The translations under genes and the position numbers were made by a program. From positions 434,001-498,000 of the forward strand of contig CAWFPB010000002.1 in the NCBI GenBank assembly GCA_963817755.1: a stretch of DNA of 64,000 bases. The letters are read 5' to 3'. This DNA comes from Oleiagrimonas sp963817755 (lineage in GTDB: Bacteria > Pseudomonadota > Gammaproteobacteria > Xanthomonadales > Rhodanobacteraceae). The notes beneath the pieces were generated by a model that saw only the letters and a list, made by a program, of their open reading frames with translations, was not told where the DNA came from and did no database searches. How positions within the stretch are numbered: position 1 is the first letter of the stretch; each line of letters begins with the position of its first letter. This document shows positions 1-8,885 of this stretch, in pieces.

Positions 1-1
1 C

Positions 2-607
2 CCGGACGGGTTCGGCCTGACCTTCATCGACCACCTGACCCACAACCTGTACTTCGGCAACATGGCCAAGTGGTCGGATTACTACGAGAAGCTGTTCAAC
101 TTCCGCGAGATCCGCTACTTCGACATCAAGGGTGCCAAGACCGGCCTGGTGTCCAAGGCCATGACCGCGCCGGACGGCATCGTGCGCATCCCGCTGAACG
201 AGTCGGACAACCCCAAGTCGCAGATCAACGAGTACCTGGACGCCTACCACGGCGAGGGCATCCAGCACATCGCCTGCTTCACCGACGACATCTACGCCAC
301 CGTGGAGAAGATGCGCGCGGCCGGGGTGGAGTTCCTGGACACGCCCGACACCTACTTCGAGGTGATCGACCAGCGCATTCCGGACCACGGCGAGGATGTG
401 CCGCGGCTGGCGAAAAACAAGATTCTGATCGATGCCGATCCGGAGACCGGCAAGCGGTTGCTGCTGCAGATCTTCACCCAGAACTGCATCGGCCCGATCT
501 TCTTCGAGATCATCCAGCGCAAGGGCAACGAGGGCTTCGGCGAGGGCAATTTCCAGGCCCTGTTCGAGTCCATCGAACGCGACCAGATGCGTCGCGGGGT
601 GCTCTGA
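2..607 (+). CDS. hppD: 4-hydroxyphenylpyruvate dioxygenase, C-terminal part (5' end outside window)
   Basis: This enzyme converts 4-hydroxyphenylpyruvate to homogentisate in cytosolic tyrosine degradation. The reading frame is already open at base 2 and runs to a TGA at 605-607, so about 200 C-terminal residues are visible. The iron-binding second domain is clear: a His in the IDHLTHNLYFGNM segment, a second His in GIQHIACFTDD, and the Glu ligand in the FFEIIQRKG motif near the end. The GEGNFQALFESIERDQ tail is typical of the family. Its product is the substrate of HmgA, encoded 0.56 kb downstream on the same strand. Confidence 0.96.
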   Translation, partial: PDGFGLTFIDHLTHNLYFGNMAKWSDYYEKLFNFREIRYFDIKGAKTGLVSKAMTAPDGIVRIPLNESDNPKSQINEYLDAYHGEGIQHIACFTDDIYATVEKMRAAGVEFLDTPDTYFEVIDQRIPDHGEDVPRLAKNKILIDADPETGKRLLLQIFTQNCIGPIFFEIIQRKGNEGFGEGNFQALFESIERDQMRRGVL

Positions 608-620
608 GGCCCGGCATGTG

Positions 621-653
621 GCGGCGCGCGGCAGCAGTCCTGCCGTGCGCCGC
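621..653. terminator. Possible hairpin between hppD and the convergent membrane protein gene
   Basis: A 14-bp stem (621-634 with 640-653, one mismatch) and a 5-nt loop lie between two convergent stop codons. No clear run of T follows on either strand, so termination is inferred from position and stability only. Confidence 0.35.
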
Positions 654-661
654 TTGCTCCG

Positions 662-1030
662 TCAGTGGAAATTTCCGCTGCTGATCATGGCGAACAGCAT
701 CGCGCCCCAGAAGATCACGCCGATGATGGCCATGATGATGCCGATCAGCATCAGCACGCCCTGGATGGCGAAGAAGGTGCGCAGCTTGTCCAGCGACATG
801 CGCATCGCGGCCTCGTCACCCGACATCTGCGCACGCTCGATGGAGGTGGCCGACTGGTTGAGCAGGATGCCCAGCCAGATCGGAAGCCAGGCAATGAGGA
901 TGCCGATGATCGACAGGGCGGTGAACACGCCCTGGATGATGAACATGATGCCGAGGAACTTCATCCAGCCCTTGCCGGCGGCGAGCGGCGTGCTCAGTTC
1001 GCGTACCAGTGCACTGCGGTCGTCGTTCAT
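662..1030 (-). CDS. Small DUF5362-like inner-membrane protein
   Basis: The 122-residue protein has a short charged N-terminus and two hydrophobic stretches (about 22-55 and 90-118) separated by a charged segment with SxxKLRTFFAIQGVL. This two-hairpin layout resembles the DUF5362 family, whose function is unknown. It is convergent with hppD and divergent from hmgA, so it probably has its own promoter in 1031-1170. Nothing links it to tyrosine metabolism beyond position. Confidence 0.75.
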   Translation of the reverse strand: MNDDRSALVRELSTPLAAGKGWMKFLGIMFIIQGVFTALSIIGILIAWLPIWLGILLNQSATSIERAQMSGDEAAMRMSLDKLRTFFAIQGVLMLIGIIMAIIGVIFWGAMLFAMISSGNFH

Positions 1031-1170
1031 AAGCGCGGTTCTCCCCAGGTGAATTTTGCGCCGGGCCCCGACCCGGCATCACAAGGCAAGACTAGGTGGC
1101 CGGGAAGTTGGGCGCAATCGGTCAAAGCTCGTCGGCCATTCAATGACATGAACACAGGTAGAGGATTGGC

Positions 1171-2484
1171 ATGAACGCATCGTCCCTCCCGTACCAGACC
1201 GGGTTCGGCAACGAATTTGCCACCGAGGCGGTCCCCGGCACGTTGCCGGTCGGGCGCAATTCGCCCCAGCGTGCCGCGCATGGGCTGTATGCCGAGCAGC
1301 TGTCCGGCACCGCATTTACCGCGCCGCGCCACGTCAACCGCCGCAGCTGGCTGTACCGCATCCGTCCCGGCGCCGTGCACGAGCCGTTCGCCTCGCTCGA
1401 GCACGCCACGCTGCACAACCGCTTCGACGAGGAGCCGGCCACGCCCAACCAGCTGCGCTGGGGACCGTACCCGATGCCGGCCGAGGGGACCGACTTCGTC
1501 GACGGACTGTTCACCGTGGCCGGTAATGGCGGTCCGGCTGCGCAGACGGGCATCGGCATCCATCTGTACGGTGCCAACCGCGACATGACCGGGCGGTTCT
1601 TCTATGACGCCGACGGCGAGCTGATGCTGGTGCCGCAGTCCGGCCGCCTGCGCATCGCCACCGAGATGGGCGTGCTGGAGATCGAGCCGCAGCAGATCGC
1701 GGTGATCCCGCGCGGCGTGCGCTTCCGGGTGGAACTGCCGGACGGTTCCTCGCGCGGCTACGTGTGCGAGAACTTCGGCGCCTTCCTGCGCCTGCCGGAG
1801 CTGGGCCCGATCGGCTCCAACGGCCTGGCCAACCCGCGCGATTTCGAATCGCCGGTGGCGGCCTACGAGGACGTCGAGGGCGAGTTCGAGCTGGTGACCA
1901 AGTTCCAGGGCCGGTTGTGGTCGGCGAAGATCGGCCACAGCCCGCTGGACGTGGTCGCCTGGCACGGCAACTACGCGCCGTATCGCTACGACCTGCGCCG
2001 TTTCAACACCATCGGCTCGATCAGCCATGACCATCCGGACCCGTCGATCTTCACCGTGCTGACTTCGCCCAGTGACACCGCGGGCACGGCCAATCTGGAT
2101 TTCGCCATCTTCGGCCCGCGCTGGCTGGTCGCCGAGGACACCTTCCGCCCGCCCTGGTACCACCGCAACATCGCCAGCGAATACATGGGCCTGATCCACG
2201 GCGAGTACGACGCCAAGGAAGCCGGCGAGGACAACGACGGTTTCGTGCCGGGCGGAAGCTCGCTGCACAACTGCATGAGCGGGCACGGCCCGGATGCGGC
2301 CAGCTTCGAGAAGGCCTCGGCCCTCGATACCTCGAAGCCGCAGCACATCGTCGATACCATGGCCTTCATGTTCGAGACCCGCGCGGTGATCCACCCCACG
2401 CGTCAGGCGATGCAGTCGCCGCAGCTGCAGGACGGCTACTACCGCTGCTGGCAGGGTCTGGAAAAGCATTTCAAGGCGCCCTGA
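1171..2484 (+). CDS. hmgA: Homogentisate 1,2-dioxygenase
   Basis: HmgA opens the ring of homogentisate to maleylacetoacetate. The protein is 437 residues, the usual family length, and starts with the typical YQTGFGNEFATEA segment. The iron site is intact: H331 and E337 in the WYHRNIASEYMGLI motif and the distal His, probably H372, in SGHGPD. The next gene, fahA, follows after 38 bp on the same strand and performs the last step of the same pathway. The intermediate isomerase (maiA) is not adjacent but is found at 45062-45727. Confidence 0.98.
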   Translation: MNASSLPYQTGFGNEFATEAVPGTLPVGRNSPQRAAHGLYAEQLSGTAFTAPRHVNRRSWLYRIRPGAVHEPFASLEHATLHNRFDEEPATPNQLRWGPYPMPAEGTDFVDGLFTVAGNGGPAAQTGIGIHLYGANRDMTGRFFYDADGELMLVPQSGRLRIATEMGVLEIEPQQIAVIPRGVRFRVELPDGSSRGYVCENFGAFLRLPELGPIGSNGLANPRDFESPVAAYEDVEGEFELVTKFQGRLWSAKIGHSPLDVVAWHGNYAPYRYDLRRFNTIGSISHDHPDPSIFTVLTSPSDTAGTANLDFAIFGPRWLVAEDTFRPPWYHRNIASEYMGLIHGEYDAKEAGEDNDGFVPGGSSLHNCMSGHGPDAASFEKASALDTSKPQHIVDTMAFMFETRAVIHPTRQAMQSPQLQDGYYRCWQGLEKHFKAP

Positions 2485-2522
2485 GCGCCGTTCCACGCAC
2501 ACTCAAGCGACAAGGATTTTCC

Positions 2523-3506
2523 ATGAAACTCGGATCCCTCAAGGCTGGCGGACGCGATGGCACCCTGATCGTGGTCAGCCGCGACCTCAAGCGCGCGGTC
2601 AAGGCCGACGGCATCGCCGCCACCCTGCAGGCGGCCCTGGACGACTGGTCCAATACCGCGCCGCGGCTGAACGCGTTGTACGAATCGCTTAACACCGGCC
2701 GCGCCGACGGCGCCTTCGACCTGGACGAGCACCAACTGGCCGCGCCGCTGCCGCGTGCCTACGAGTTCGTCGACGGCTCGGCCTACCTGCCGCACGTCGA
2801 GCGCGTGCGCAAGGCGCGCGGCGCCGAGGTGCCCGAGAGCTTCTACACCGATCCGCTGATGTACCAGGCCACCAGCGCCGGCTTCCTGGGCCCGCACGAC
2901 GACGTGATCGTGCCCAGCGAGGACTACGGCATCGACCTGGAGGCCGAGGTGGTGGTCATCACCGACGACGTGCCAATGGCGGTGACGCCGGAGCAGGCCG
3001 CCGGCCACATCCAGCTGGTCGGCCTGGTCAACGACGTGTCCCTGCGCGGGCTGATCCCGGGCGAACTGGCCAAGGGCTTCGGCTTCCTGCAGTCCAAGCC
3101 GCGTTCGGCGTTGTCGCCGGTGTTCGTGACCCCCGACGAGCTGGGTGAGGCCTGGATCGACACCAAGCTGCACCTGCCCATGCGCACGCAGATCAACGGG
3201 AAATGGTTCGGCGAGGCCGAATGCGGCGTGGACATGCAGTTCAACTTCGCCCAGCTGGTCGCGCATGCCGCCAAGACCCGGCCGCTGGCGGCCGGCGCCA
3301 TCGTCGGCTCGGGCACCATCGCCAACCAGGACACGTCCAGGGGCGCCTCGTGCCTGGCCGAACAGCGCACGGTGGAGAAGCTGCGCGACGGTGAACCGAA
3401 GACCCCGTTCCTGAAGTTCGGCGACCGCGTGCGCATCGAGATCACCGACCCGGACGGGCACAGCATCTTCGGCGCCATCGAGCAGTCCATCGCGCCGCAG
3501 CGCTGA
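2523..3506 (+). CDS. fahA: Fumarylacetoacetate hydrolase family protein (fumarylacetoacetase)
   Basis: This enzyme cleaves fumarylacetoacetate to fumarate and acetoacetate. The 327-residue protein matches the shorter bacterial form of the family. Metal-binding acidic residues appear in the DYGIDLEAEVVVI segment and in LVGLVNDVSLR, and the SRGASCLAEQR and GDRVRIEI segments are typical of the C-terminal fold. It lies 38 bp behind hmgA and is probably co-transcribed with it. ATG at 2523 follows an AAGGA-like ribosome site. Confidence 0.96.
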   Translation: MKLGSLKAGGRDGTLIVVSRDLKRAVKADGIAATLQAALDDWSNTAPRLNALYESLNTGRADGAFDLDEHQLAAPLPRAYEFVDGSAYLPHVERVRKARGAEVPESFYTDPLMYQATSAGFLGPHDDVIVPSEDYGIDLEAEVVVITDDVPMAVTPEQAAGHIQLVGLVNDVSLRGLIPGELAKGFGFLQSKPRSALSPVFVTPDELGEAWIDTKLHLPMRTQINGKWFGEAECGVDMQFNFAQLVAHAAKTRPLAAGAIVGSGTIANQDTSRGASCLAEQRTVEKLRDGEPKTPFLKFGDRVRIEITDPDGHSIFGAIEQSIAPQR

Positions 3507-3513
3507 GCCGCCC

Positions 3514-4014
3514 GTGCCCACGCCCCGCATCGAACTGCACCCGGCGGTTGAAGGCGACCTGCCATGGATTCTCGCCGCCGAGGCGCAGGCGCGCGCCGAC
3601 GGCTTCGTGCAGGGCTGGGACGAGGCCACGCATCGCCGGGCCCTGGCCGAGGCCGGCACGGCCTACCGCATGATCCGCGAACCGGGTCATGCGGAGCCGG
3701 CCGGGTACGCCATCCTGCGCGGTCTCGACGATACCGCCAACCGATGCATCGAACTGAAACGCTTCGTGGTCGTGATCACCGGTCGCGGCCTGGGCCGGGC
3801 CGCGTTCCGGGAGCTGCTGCACCTGTCCTTCGGTGAACTCGACGCGCACCGCTTCTGGCTGGACGTGTTCACCGACAATGCACGCGCCCGGCACCTGTAT
3901 CGCAGCGAAGGCATGGTGGAAGAGGGCGTGATGCGCGAATGCGTGGCCCGCGCGGACGGCCGGGCCTCGCTGGTGCTGATGTCGATGCTGGCGCACGAAT
4001 ACACCGGCCGCTGA
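3514..4014 (+). CDS. GNAT-family N-acetyltransferase
   Basis: The 166-residue protein begins with GTG, only 7 bp after the fahA stop, so it is probably the last gene of the hmgA-fahA unit. The acetyl-CoA loop of motif A is visible as GRGLGRAAFRELL, followed by the typical strand and helix ending in NARARHLYRSEGMVEEGVMRE. This C-terminal pattern resembles the RimI/RimJ group, but the acceptor substrate cannot be told. A role in tyrosine catabolism is not implied by sequence. Confidence 0.88.
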   Translation: MPTPRIELHPAVEGDLPWILAAEAQARADGFVQGWDEATHRRALAEAGTAYRMIREPGHAEPAGYAILRGLDDTANRCIELKRFVVVITGRGLGRAAFRELLHLSFGELDAHRFWLDVFTDNARARHLYRSEGMVEEGVMRECVARADGRASLVLMSMLAHEYTGR

Positions 4015-4058
4015 AGGGCTGAAAGCTTGCCGAAAGGCTCGCCCATTCAGACGGTCGC

Positions 4059-4072
4059 TTGATCAGAATCAA
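4059..4072 (+). promoter_or_regulatory. Perfect FNR/Anr box upstream of hemN
   Basis: TTGATcagaATCAA is an exact match to the FNR-family consensus TTGAT-N4-ATCAA. Its centre lies about 42 bp before the hemN ATG. If the activator sits at the usual -41.5 position, transcription would start at or next to the ATG, giving a very short or no leader. The Fnr-type regulator at 8038 is the natural candidate to bind it. Confidence 0.85.
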
Positions 4073-4107
4073 GATGGCCTTCGGGTGAGCGGGGCAGACT
4101 GACGGCC

Positions 4108-5508
4108 ATGAATACCGAACTCCATGCCCCCGTATTCGACGCCGAGCTGATCGCCCGCTACGACACCAGCGGACCGCGCTACACCAGCTATCCGACGGCA
4201 CCCCAGTTCACCGACGCTTTCGGCGAGCCCGAACTTCGCGAGGCCATCCGCGTCTCGAACGAAGAACCGATTCCGCGCCCGCTGTCGCTGTACGTGCACG
4301 TGCCGTTCTGCTTCAGTCCGTGCTTCTACTGCGGCTGCAACCGCGTGATCACGCGCGACATCACCAAGTCCGATCTGTACCTGGAGCGCCTGAACCGCGA
4401 GATCGAACTGGTGGCGCCGCTGTTCGATGCCGATCGCACCGTACGCCAGCTGCATTTCGGCGGGGGTACGCCGAATTTCCTCGACCTGCCGCGCATGCGC
4501 ACCCTGCTGGACATGCTGCACAAGCACTTCAGCATGAGCCGTGCGCCGGAGCGCGAGTTCGGCATCGAGATCGACCCGCGTTCGGCCGACGCCGAATACG
4601 TGCGCGGCCTGGGCGAGGCTGGCATGAATCGCATGTCGATCGGCATCCAGGACTTCGATCCGAAGGTCCAGGAAGCGGTCAACCGCGTGCAGAGCGTCGA
4701 GCGCGTGGACGAAATCATGCAGTCGGCCCGCGAGTACGGGTTCGAGTCGATCAGCGTGGACCTGATCTACGGATTGCCGCACCAGGACGTGGACAGTTTC
4801 ACGCGCACCCTGGAACAGGTCATCGAGCTTTCGCCGGACCGCATCGCTGCCTACAGCTATGCGCACCTGCCGCAGATGTTCAAGGCGCAGCGCCAGCTCG
4901 ATGCGCTGGCGCTGCCCGATGCCGCCACCAAGCTGGCGCTGTTCGGGCGCACCCTGGAGATGCTGACCGCGGCCGGCTACGTGTATATCGGCATGGACCA
5001 CTTTGCCCGTGCCGACGACGAATTGGCGCGTGCCCAGCAGGCCGGCACGCTGCAGCGCAATTTCCAGGGCTATTCCACCCACGGCGATTGCGACATCGTC
5101 GGCCTGGGCGTGAGCGCCATCGGCCGCATCGGGGATACCTACAGCCAGAACGTGCGTGACCTGCCGAGCTACTACGCGGCGCTGGATGAAGGGCGGCTCC
5201 CGGTGGCCCGGGGGCTGCGCCTGGACGAGGACGACCTGCTGCGCCGCGAACTGATCGGCGAGCTGATGTGCCACGGCCAGCTGGACAAGCGCGCGTTCGC
5301 ACGTCGACACCGGGTGATCTTCGACATCTACTTCGCCGAGGCCCTGGAGTTGCTCGAGCCGTTGGAGAAGGACGGCCTGGTCACCATCGACAAGCGGTAT
5401 ATCCGCATCACGCCGCGCGGGCGGTTGCTGATCCGTCACGTGGCCATGTGCTTCGATCCCTACCTGCGCAAGGAAGCGAAGGTGGAACGCTATTCGCGTG
5501 CGATCTGA
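4108..5508 (+). CDS. hemN: Oxygen-independent coproporphyrinogen III oxidase (radical SAM)
   Basis: HemN decarboxylates coproporphyrinogen III without oxygen in haem synthesis, using S-adenosylmethionine and a 4Fe-4S cluster. The 466-residue protein has the N-terminal YDTSGPRYTSYPTAPQF motif and the cluster ligands C68, C72 and C75 (CxxxCxxC), followed by the GGGTPN SAM-binding motif. Length and the C-terminal HemN domain fit true HemN rather than the shorter HemW. The upstream FNR box indicates induction under low oxygen, consistent with the NO reductase and globin genes downstream. Confidence 0.97.
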   Translation: MNTELHAPVFDAELIARYDTSGPRYTSYPTAPQFTDAFGEPELREAIRVSNEEPIPRPLSLYVHVPFCFSPCFYCGCNRVITRDITKSDLYLERLNREIELVAPLFDADRTVRQLHFGGGTPNFLDLPRMRTLLDMLHKHFSMSRAPEREFGIEIDPRSADAEYVRGLGEAGMNRMSIGIQDFDPKVQEAVNRVQSVERVDEIMQSAREYGFESISVDLIYGLPHQDVDSFTRTLEQVIELSPDRIAAYSYAHLPQMFKAQRQLDALALPDAATKLALFGRTLEMLTAAGYVYIGMDHFARADDELARAQQAGTLQRNFQGYSTHGDCDIVGLGVSAIGRIGDTYSQNVRDLPSYYAALDEGRLPVARGLRLDEDDLLRRELIGELMCHGQLDKRAFARRHRVIFDIYFAEALELLEPLEKDGLVTIDKRYIRITPRGRLLIRHVAMCFDPYLRKEAKVERYSRAI

Positions 5509-5516
5509 GTCACGCC

Positions 5517-5855
5517 ATGGGCAAGAGTAAAGCCGCGCCGGGAACGGTCGTGCACAGCGCCGTGGAGGTCTGGCAGTGCATCGGCTGCGGGCGTATCGAG
5601 GCCCCCCAGCCGTGCATCGGCGTGTGCCAGGACCGCAAGGTGGTGCTGGTCGGCAAGGCCGAACACGATCAGGCGCTGGAAGACATCGTGCAGTTGCAGG
5701 CACGCATCGATGCCCTGCGTTCGCTGCTGACCCGGTTCACCCGGGCTACACCGCGCGAGGGCGGCTGGCAGGCATCGTGGGAGCAGCTCCAGGCCCGCGC
5801 GCAGCAGGCCCTGGACGACGACGCACTCCAGGCGCCATCCCCCAACGACCAGTAG
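5517..5855 (+). CDS. Small cysteine-rich hypothetical protein downstream of hemN
   Basis: The ATG at 5517 lies 8 bp after the hemN stop, giving a 112-residue protein likely co-transcribed with hemN. The N-terminal third carries CIGCGRIEAPQPCIGVC, a CxxC plus CxxxC arrangement that could bind zinc or an Fe-S cluster. The rest is a helical, charged segment. A longer upstream reading in the same frame would overlap hemN and is less likely. No function is known to me; the context suggests low-oxygen expression. Confidence 0.75.
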   Translation: MGKSKAAPGTVVHSAVEVWQCIGCGRIEAPQPCIGVCQDRKVVLVGKAEHDQALEDIVQLQARIDALRSLLTRFTRATPREGGWQASWEQLQARAQQALDDDALQAPSPNDQ

Positions 5856-5868
5856 CTGATGGGCCCGT

Positions 5869-7815
5869 TCAGGTCATCACCGGCACGGACTGCACGCGTC
5901 GGGCCAGGAACTCGAAGTAGCGATCGATGTAGCTGATCCCGTTCTCGCGGTCGATCAGGTACGGGTTCATCAGGGTGTGGCGCAGGATCAGCAGGCTGTC
6001 GGCATCCTCGTCCTCGCCCAGCGTGGCCACATCCAGGTGCAGCGCCTCGAAGATGCGCGCGGTTTCGGCCGGTCCGAGCATGCGCGGCTGCAGGCGGGTC
6101 GCCGATCCGAAGAATTCCTTCACCTGCACCGGATGCGTGGGGTCGGCGCGCAGGTCCTCGTAGAGGTCGCGCACGAAGGCGTTGGCACCCGCCACCGACG
6201 CATTGCCGCGGGGGTTGAGCGCCAGGCACACCAGGTTGCTGTCGGGGGCGAAAGGGACCAATACGTGCACCTGTCCGGCGGCCTCGCGGGCAAACTGCCG
6301 CGCGCGGTCGTGGAAAGCCTCGGCGGCGCGCACGGTGGCGCCCGGAAGGCGCCCGAAGTGCGCGTGGTCGAGCGGCAGCACCTTGTGCGTGACGTACACC
6401 GCCGCCGCCGCGGCCCCGGACTTGGAGCCCTCCGGGATGTACTGGCCCAGGCTGCGGTAGCGCGCCAGGTACTCCTTCTTGGTGCCGCGTGCGAACACGT
6501 AGTCGGCACGCTCGGCCAGCAGCGGCATGGCGCGATGGTCGCGGCAGACGAAGGCGCCGGCGCCGTACGGGATATAGCCCAGCTTGTGCGGATCGACAGT
6601 CACCGAATCGGTGTCGCCCAGGGCGGCGAAGGCCGCATGCACTTCCGGGTTGGGGAAATGGGCGTACTCGGGCGTCATCGCCTCGCGTGTGCGCAGCGAA
6701 CCGTCCTCGTTGCGGAACAGGGTGGCCAGGTAGCCGCCCCAGGCCGCGTCCACGTGCACGGCGAAGTCCAGGCCTGCCTCGCGCGATTGCGTGCGCGCGG
6801 CGAGAATCTCGTGCACCGGGTCGATGGTGCCGTATTCGGTGCTGCCCAGGATGGCCACGCACATCAGTACCGGCTGGCGTTCGGCGGCGCAGGTGGCGAG
6901 CGCATCGCGCAGGGCCTGCGGCTCCAGGCGCATGCCGCGCGTGGGCAGCAGATGCAGCTGGTGACGCCCCAGGCCCAGCAGCTTCAGCCCCTTGCTCCAG
7001 GAATAGTGGGCGGTGATCGGCGCCAGCACCACGGGCGGGCGCAGGTCGGGGTGGGCGGCAAAAAAATCGACCTGGCCGCGCTGCTCGACGCGCTCCGATT
7101 CCACGCGCAACTGCCATTGCGCCCGATCCCGGGCCGGTTGCGCATCCAGCCATGCCTGCCAGCTTTCCAGCAGTTCGATGACCTGCGAGGCGGGCAGGTT
7201 GAAGGCCTGCCAGTCGTCCTCGGGAAGTTCCAGTTCCGGCGCGCCGGCAGCACGAAGCGCCACCGGAAAGGCCTTCAGCGCCAACGCCAGGCGCAGGGCC
7301 TGGACGTTGGCCACCGAGCCGCCCGAGGTCAGGTGGCCGAAGGCGCAGGCCGGCTGCGCCGGATCGCTCGGGTAGCCGACCATGCGTGCCAGCTGCAGGC
7401 CGGCCAGCACCTCCATGTCCACGGTGACCGGTGCGGCATCCTCGCTGACGTTGTTGGGGTTGTAGGGCAGGGTCAGCATCTGCGCGGCCAGCCCCGGCAG
7501 CAGCAGGTCCGAGACCATGTGCCCGAGATAGCGCGGGCTGTGGAACGGGACCGAACGCTTGAGCGCCGCCGACAGCTGGTGCAGTTCGCGGCGCATGCGC
7601 GCCTCGAACGCCAGGTAGTCCGGATGCACGGCGGCTGCGGTGGCGATCGCCGGCGGATCCTCGGGGTGGAAGTTGCGGCGCCAGTAGACGTGGTCGCGCA
7701 AAAATTCCAGCAGCAGCTTTTCCAGCAGCGTGTCGTTCTCGCCGTAGGGGCCGAGGAAGCAGGCATCGAGTGCGTGGTCGCGGTCGTCGCTGGCGGGCAT
7801 GGGTGCTGCATTCAT
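5869..7815 (-). CDS. PLP-dependent group II decarboxylase
   Basis: The protein is 648 residues from the ATG at 7815. It belongs to the group II pyridoxal-phosphate decarboxylase fold, with the cofactor lysine K411 in the TVDPHKLGYIPYG motif and the HVDAAWGGYL segment that carries the cofactor-stacking aspartate. PFHSPRYLGHM and YNPNNVSEDAAPVT near residues 90-130 match the substrate side of this subfamily. It could act on tyrosine, another aromatic amino acid, or glutamate/aspartate; the sequence does not settle this. It is divergent from the Fnr gene, with one FNR-like dyad in the shared intergenic region, which suggests oxygen-dependent control. Confidence 0.88.
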   Translation of the reverse strand: MNAAPMPASDDRDHALDACFLGPYGENDTLLEKLLLEFLRDHVYWRRNFHPEDPPAIATAAAVHPDYLAFEARMRRELHQLSAALKRSVPFHSPRYLGHMVSDLLLPGLAAQMLTLPYNPNNVSEDAAPVTVDMEVLAGLQLARMVGYPSDPAQPACAFGHLTSGGSVANVQALRLALALKAFPVALRAAGAPELELPEDDWQAFNLPASQVIELLESWQAWLDAQPARDRAQWQLRVESERVEQRGQVDFFAAHPDLRPPVVLAPITAHYSWSKGLKLLGLGRHQLHLLPTRGMRLEPQALRDALATCAAERQPVLMCVAILGSTEYGTIDPVHEILAARTQSREAGLDFAVHVDAAWGGYLATLFRNEDGSLRTREAMTPEYAHFPNPEVHAAFAALGDTDSVTVDPHKLGYIPYGAGAFVCRDHRAMPLLAERADYVFARGTKKEYLARYRSLGQYIPEGSKSGAAAAAVYVTHKVLPLDHAHFGRLPGATVRAAEAFHDRARQFAREAAGQVHVLVPFAPDSNLVCLALNPRGNASVAGANAFVRDLYEDLRADPTHPVQVKEFFGSATRLQPRMLGPAETARIFEALHLDVATLGEDEDADSLLILRHTLMNPYLIDRENGISYIDRYFEFLARRVQSVPVMT

Positions 7816-7914
7816 GGGGCGGTTCCGTCGTGATTTTGCCGGTTGCCGGACGCAGGGCACGGCAATGCCCGCGAGCCAACCGTACAAGCGTAAGCGCCTG
7901 CCGCGCCCGGGATG

Positions 7915-7928
7915 TTGACCTGGATCAT
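7915..7928. promoter_or_regulatory. FNR-like dyad between decarboxylase and fnr
   Basis: TTGACctggATCAT matches eight of ten informative FNR-consensus positions. It lies between two divergent start codons (7815 minus, 8038 plus), so it could serve the decarboxylase, autoregulate the Fnr gene, or both. The core TGACCTGGATCA recurs exactly at 14197-14208. Confidence 0.6.
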
Positions 7929-8037
7929 CCACGCCCGCGCCGGCTCGGGATGCGCCAAAGGCACGTCCGCATCATGTGGAGTTTGGCGCGATGCGGTACA
8001 CGCAGGCATACTTGTGCTTGTGGTCTCCGAAACGCGG

Positions 8038-8805
8038 ATGGACATGCGTTCACATACGCCAGCCGGCAAACTTCCCGATCCTCCGAGCCCGATCGCCGAT
8101 GACGGCGACGAGGTGCATTTCTGCCGCACCTGCGCGTTCTCCGGCGCGTGCATCGAGGCCGGCTATGGCAAGCCGCAGCTGGCCGACCTGCATTGCCTGG
8201 TTGAACACGTCGGCCCGTTCCAGCCCGGCGAATACGTGTTTCGCACCGGCGATCCGTTCCGCGCCATCTTCGCGGTGCGCGGCGGCACGGTGAAGACGGT
8301 GACCACCGACAGCCACGGCGACGAGCAGGTGCTGGGCTTTTACCTGCCCGGCGAGGTGGTCGGCCTGAATGCGATCTATCCCGAGCGCTTTCCCTGCGAT
8401 GCGATGGCCCTGGACACGGCCTACTTCTGCCGCTTCTCGTTCCCGGCGATGAGCGCGCTGGCCTCGAAGATGCCGACCCTGCAGCAGCACCTGTTCCGCC
8501 TGCTCAGCAAGGAGCTCGGCGCGGCCTCGGTGCTGGCCGGCGACCACACCGCCGACGAACGCATGGCGGCGTTCCTGCTCGACCTCGGACAGCGCTTCGA
8601 GCAGCGCGGCTTCTCGGGCACGCGGTTCCGCCTGACCATGTCGCGCGGTGACATCGCCAACTACCTGCGCCTGGCCTCGGAGACCGTCAGCCGGGTGCTG
8701 CGCCGCTTCCAGGACCAGTCGATGATCGAGGTCGAGGGTCGCGAGGTGGTGCTGGTCGACGGGAATCGCCTGGCCGAGATCGCTCGTCCGCTGCTCGACC
8801 ACTGA
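8038..8805 (+). CDS. Crp/Fnr-family oxygen-sensing transcription regulator (Fnr/Anr type)
   Basis: From the ATG at 8038 the protein is 255 residues. It carries the full Fe-S ligand set of FNR: C29, C32 and C38 (CxxCxxxxxC) and C131 in the TAYFCRFSF segment, equivalent to C122 of E. coli FNR. The cyclic-nucleotide-like domain is followed by a helix-turn-helix whose recognition helix LASETVSRVLRRF keeps the E215-S218-R219 residues that read TTGAT. It therefore should bind the perfect box before hemN and probably the related dyads nearby. An upstream non-ATG start is possible but not needed. The Pseudomonas counterpart is called anr. Confidence 0.95.
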   Translation: MDMRSHTPAGKLPDPPSPIADDGDEVHFCRTCAFSGACIEAGYGKPQLADLHCLVEHVGPFQPGEYVFRTGDPFRAIFAVRGGTVKTVTTDSHGDEQVLGFYLPGEVVGLNAIYPERFPCDAMALDTAYFCRFSFPAMSALASKMPTLQQHLFRLLSKELGAASVLAGDHTADERMAAFLLDLGQRFEQRGFSGTRFRLTMSRGDIANYLRLASETVSRVLRRFQDQSMIEVEGREVVLVDGNRLAEIARPLLDH

Positions 8806-8832
8806 ATCGGCCGCGCATCTGCGCAGCGCAAC

Positions 8833-8866
8833 GAAAAAGGGCCCGCTTCGCGCGGGCCCCCTGTTT
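8833..8866. terminator. Bidirectional rho-independent terminator
   Basis: An 8-bp GC stem (8839-8846 with 8852-8859) with a 5-nt loop has a run of A before it and a short T-rich tail after it. It lies between the convergent fnr and norB genes and can serve both. Confidence 0.85.
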
Positions 8867-8885
8867 CGTGCCGGGTGGGCGGCGA

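Noticed and set aside
4069..5703. 544-codon minus-strand frame opposite hemN
   Set aside because: Shadow of hemN caused by GC bias; no recognisable protein.
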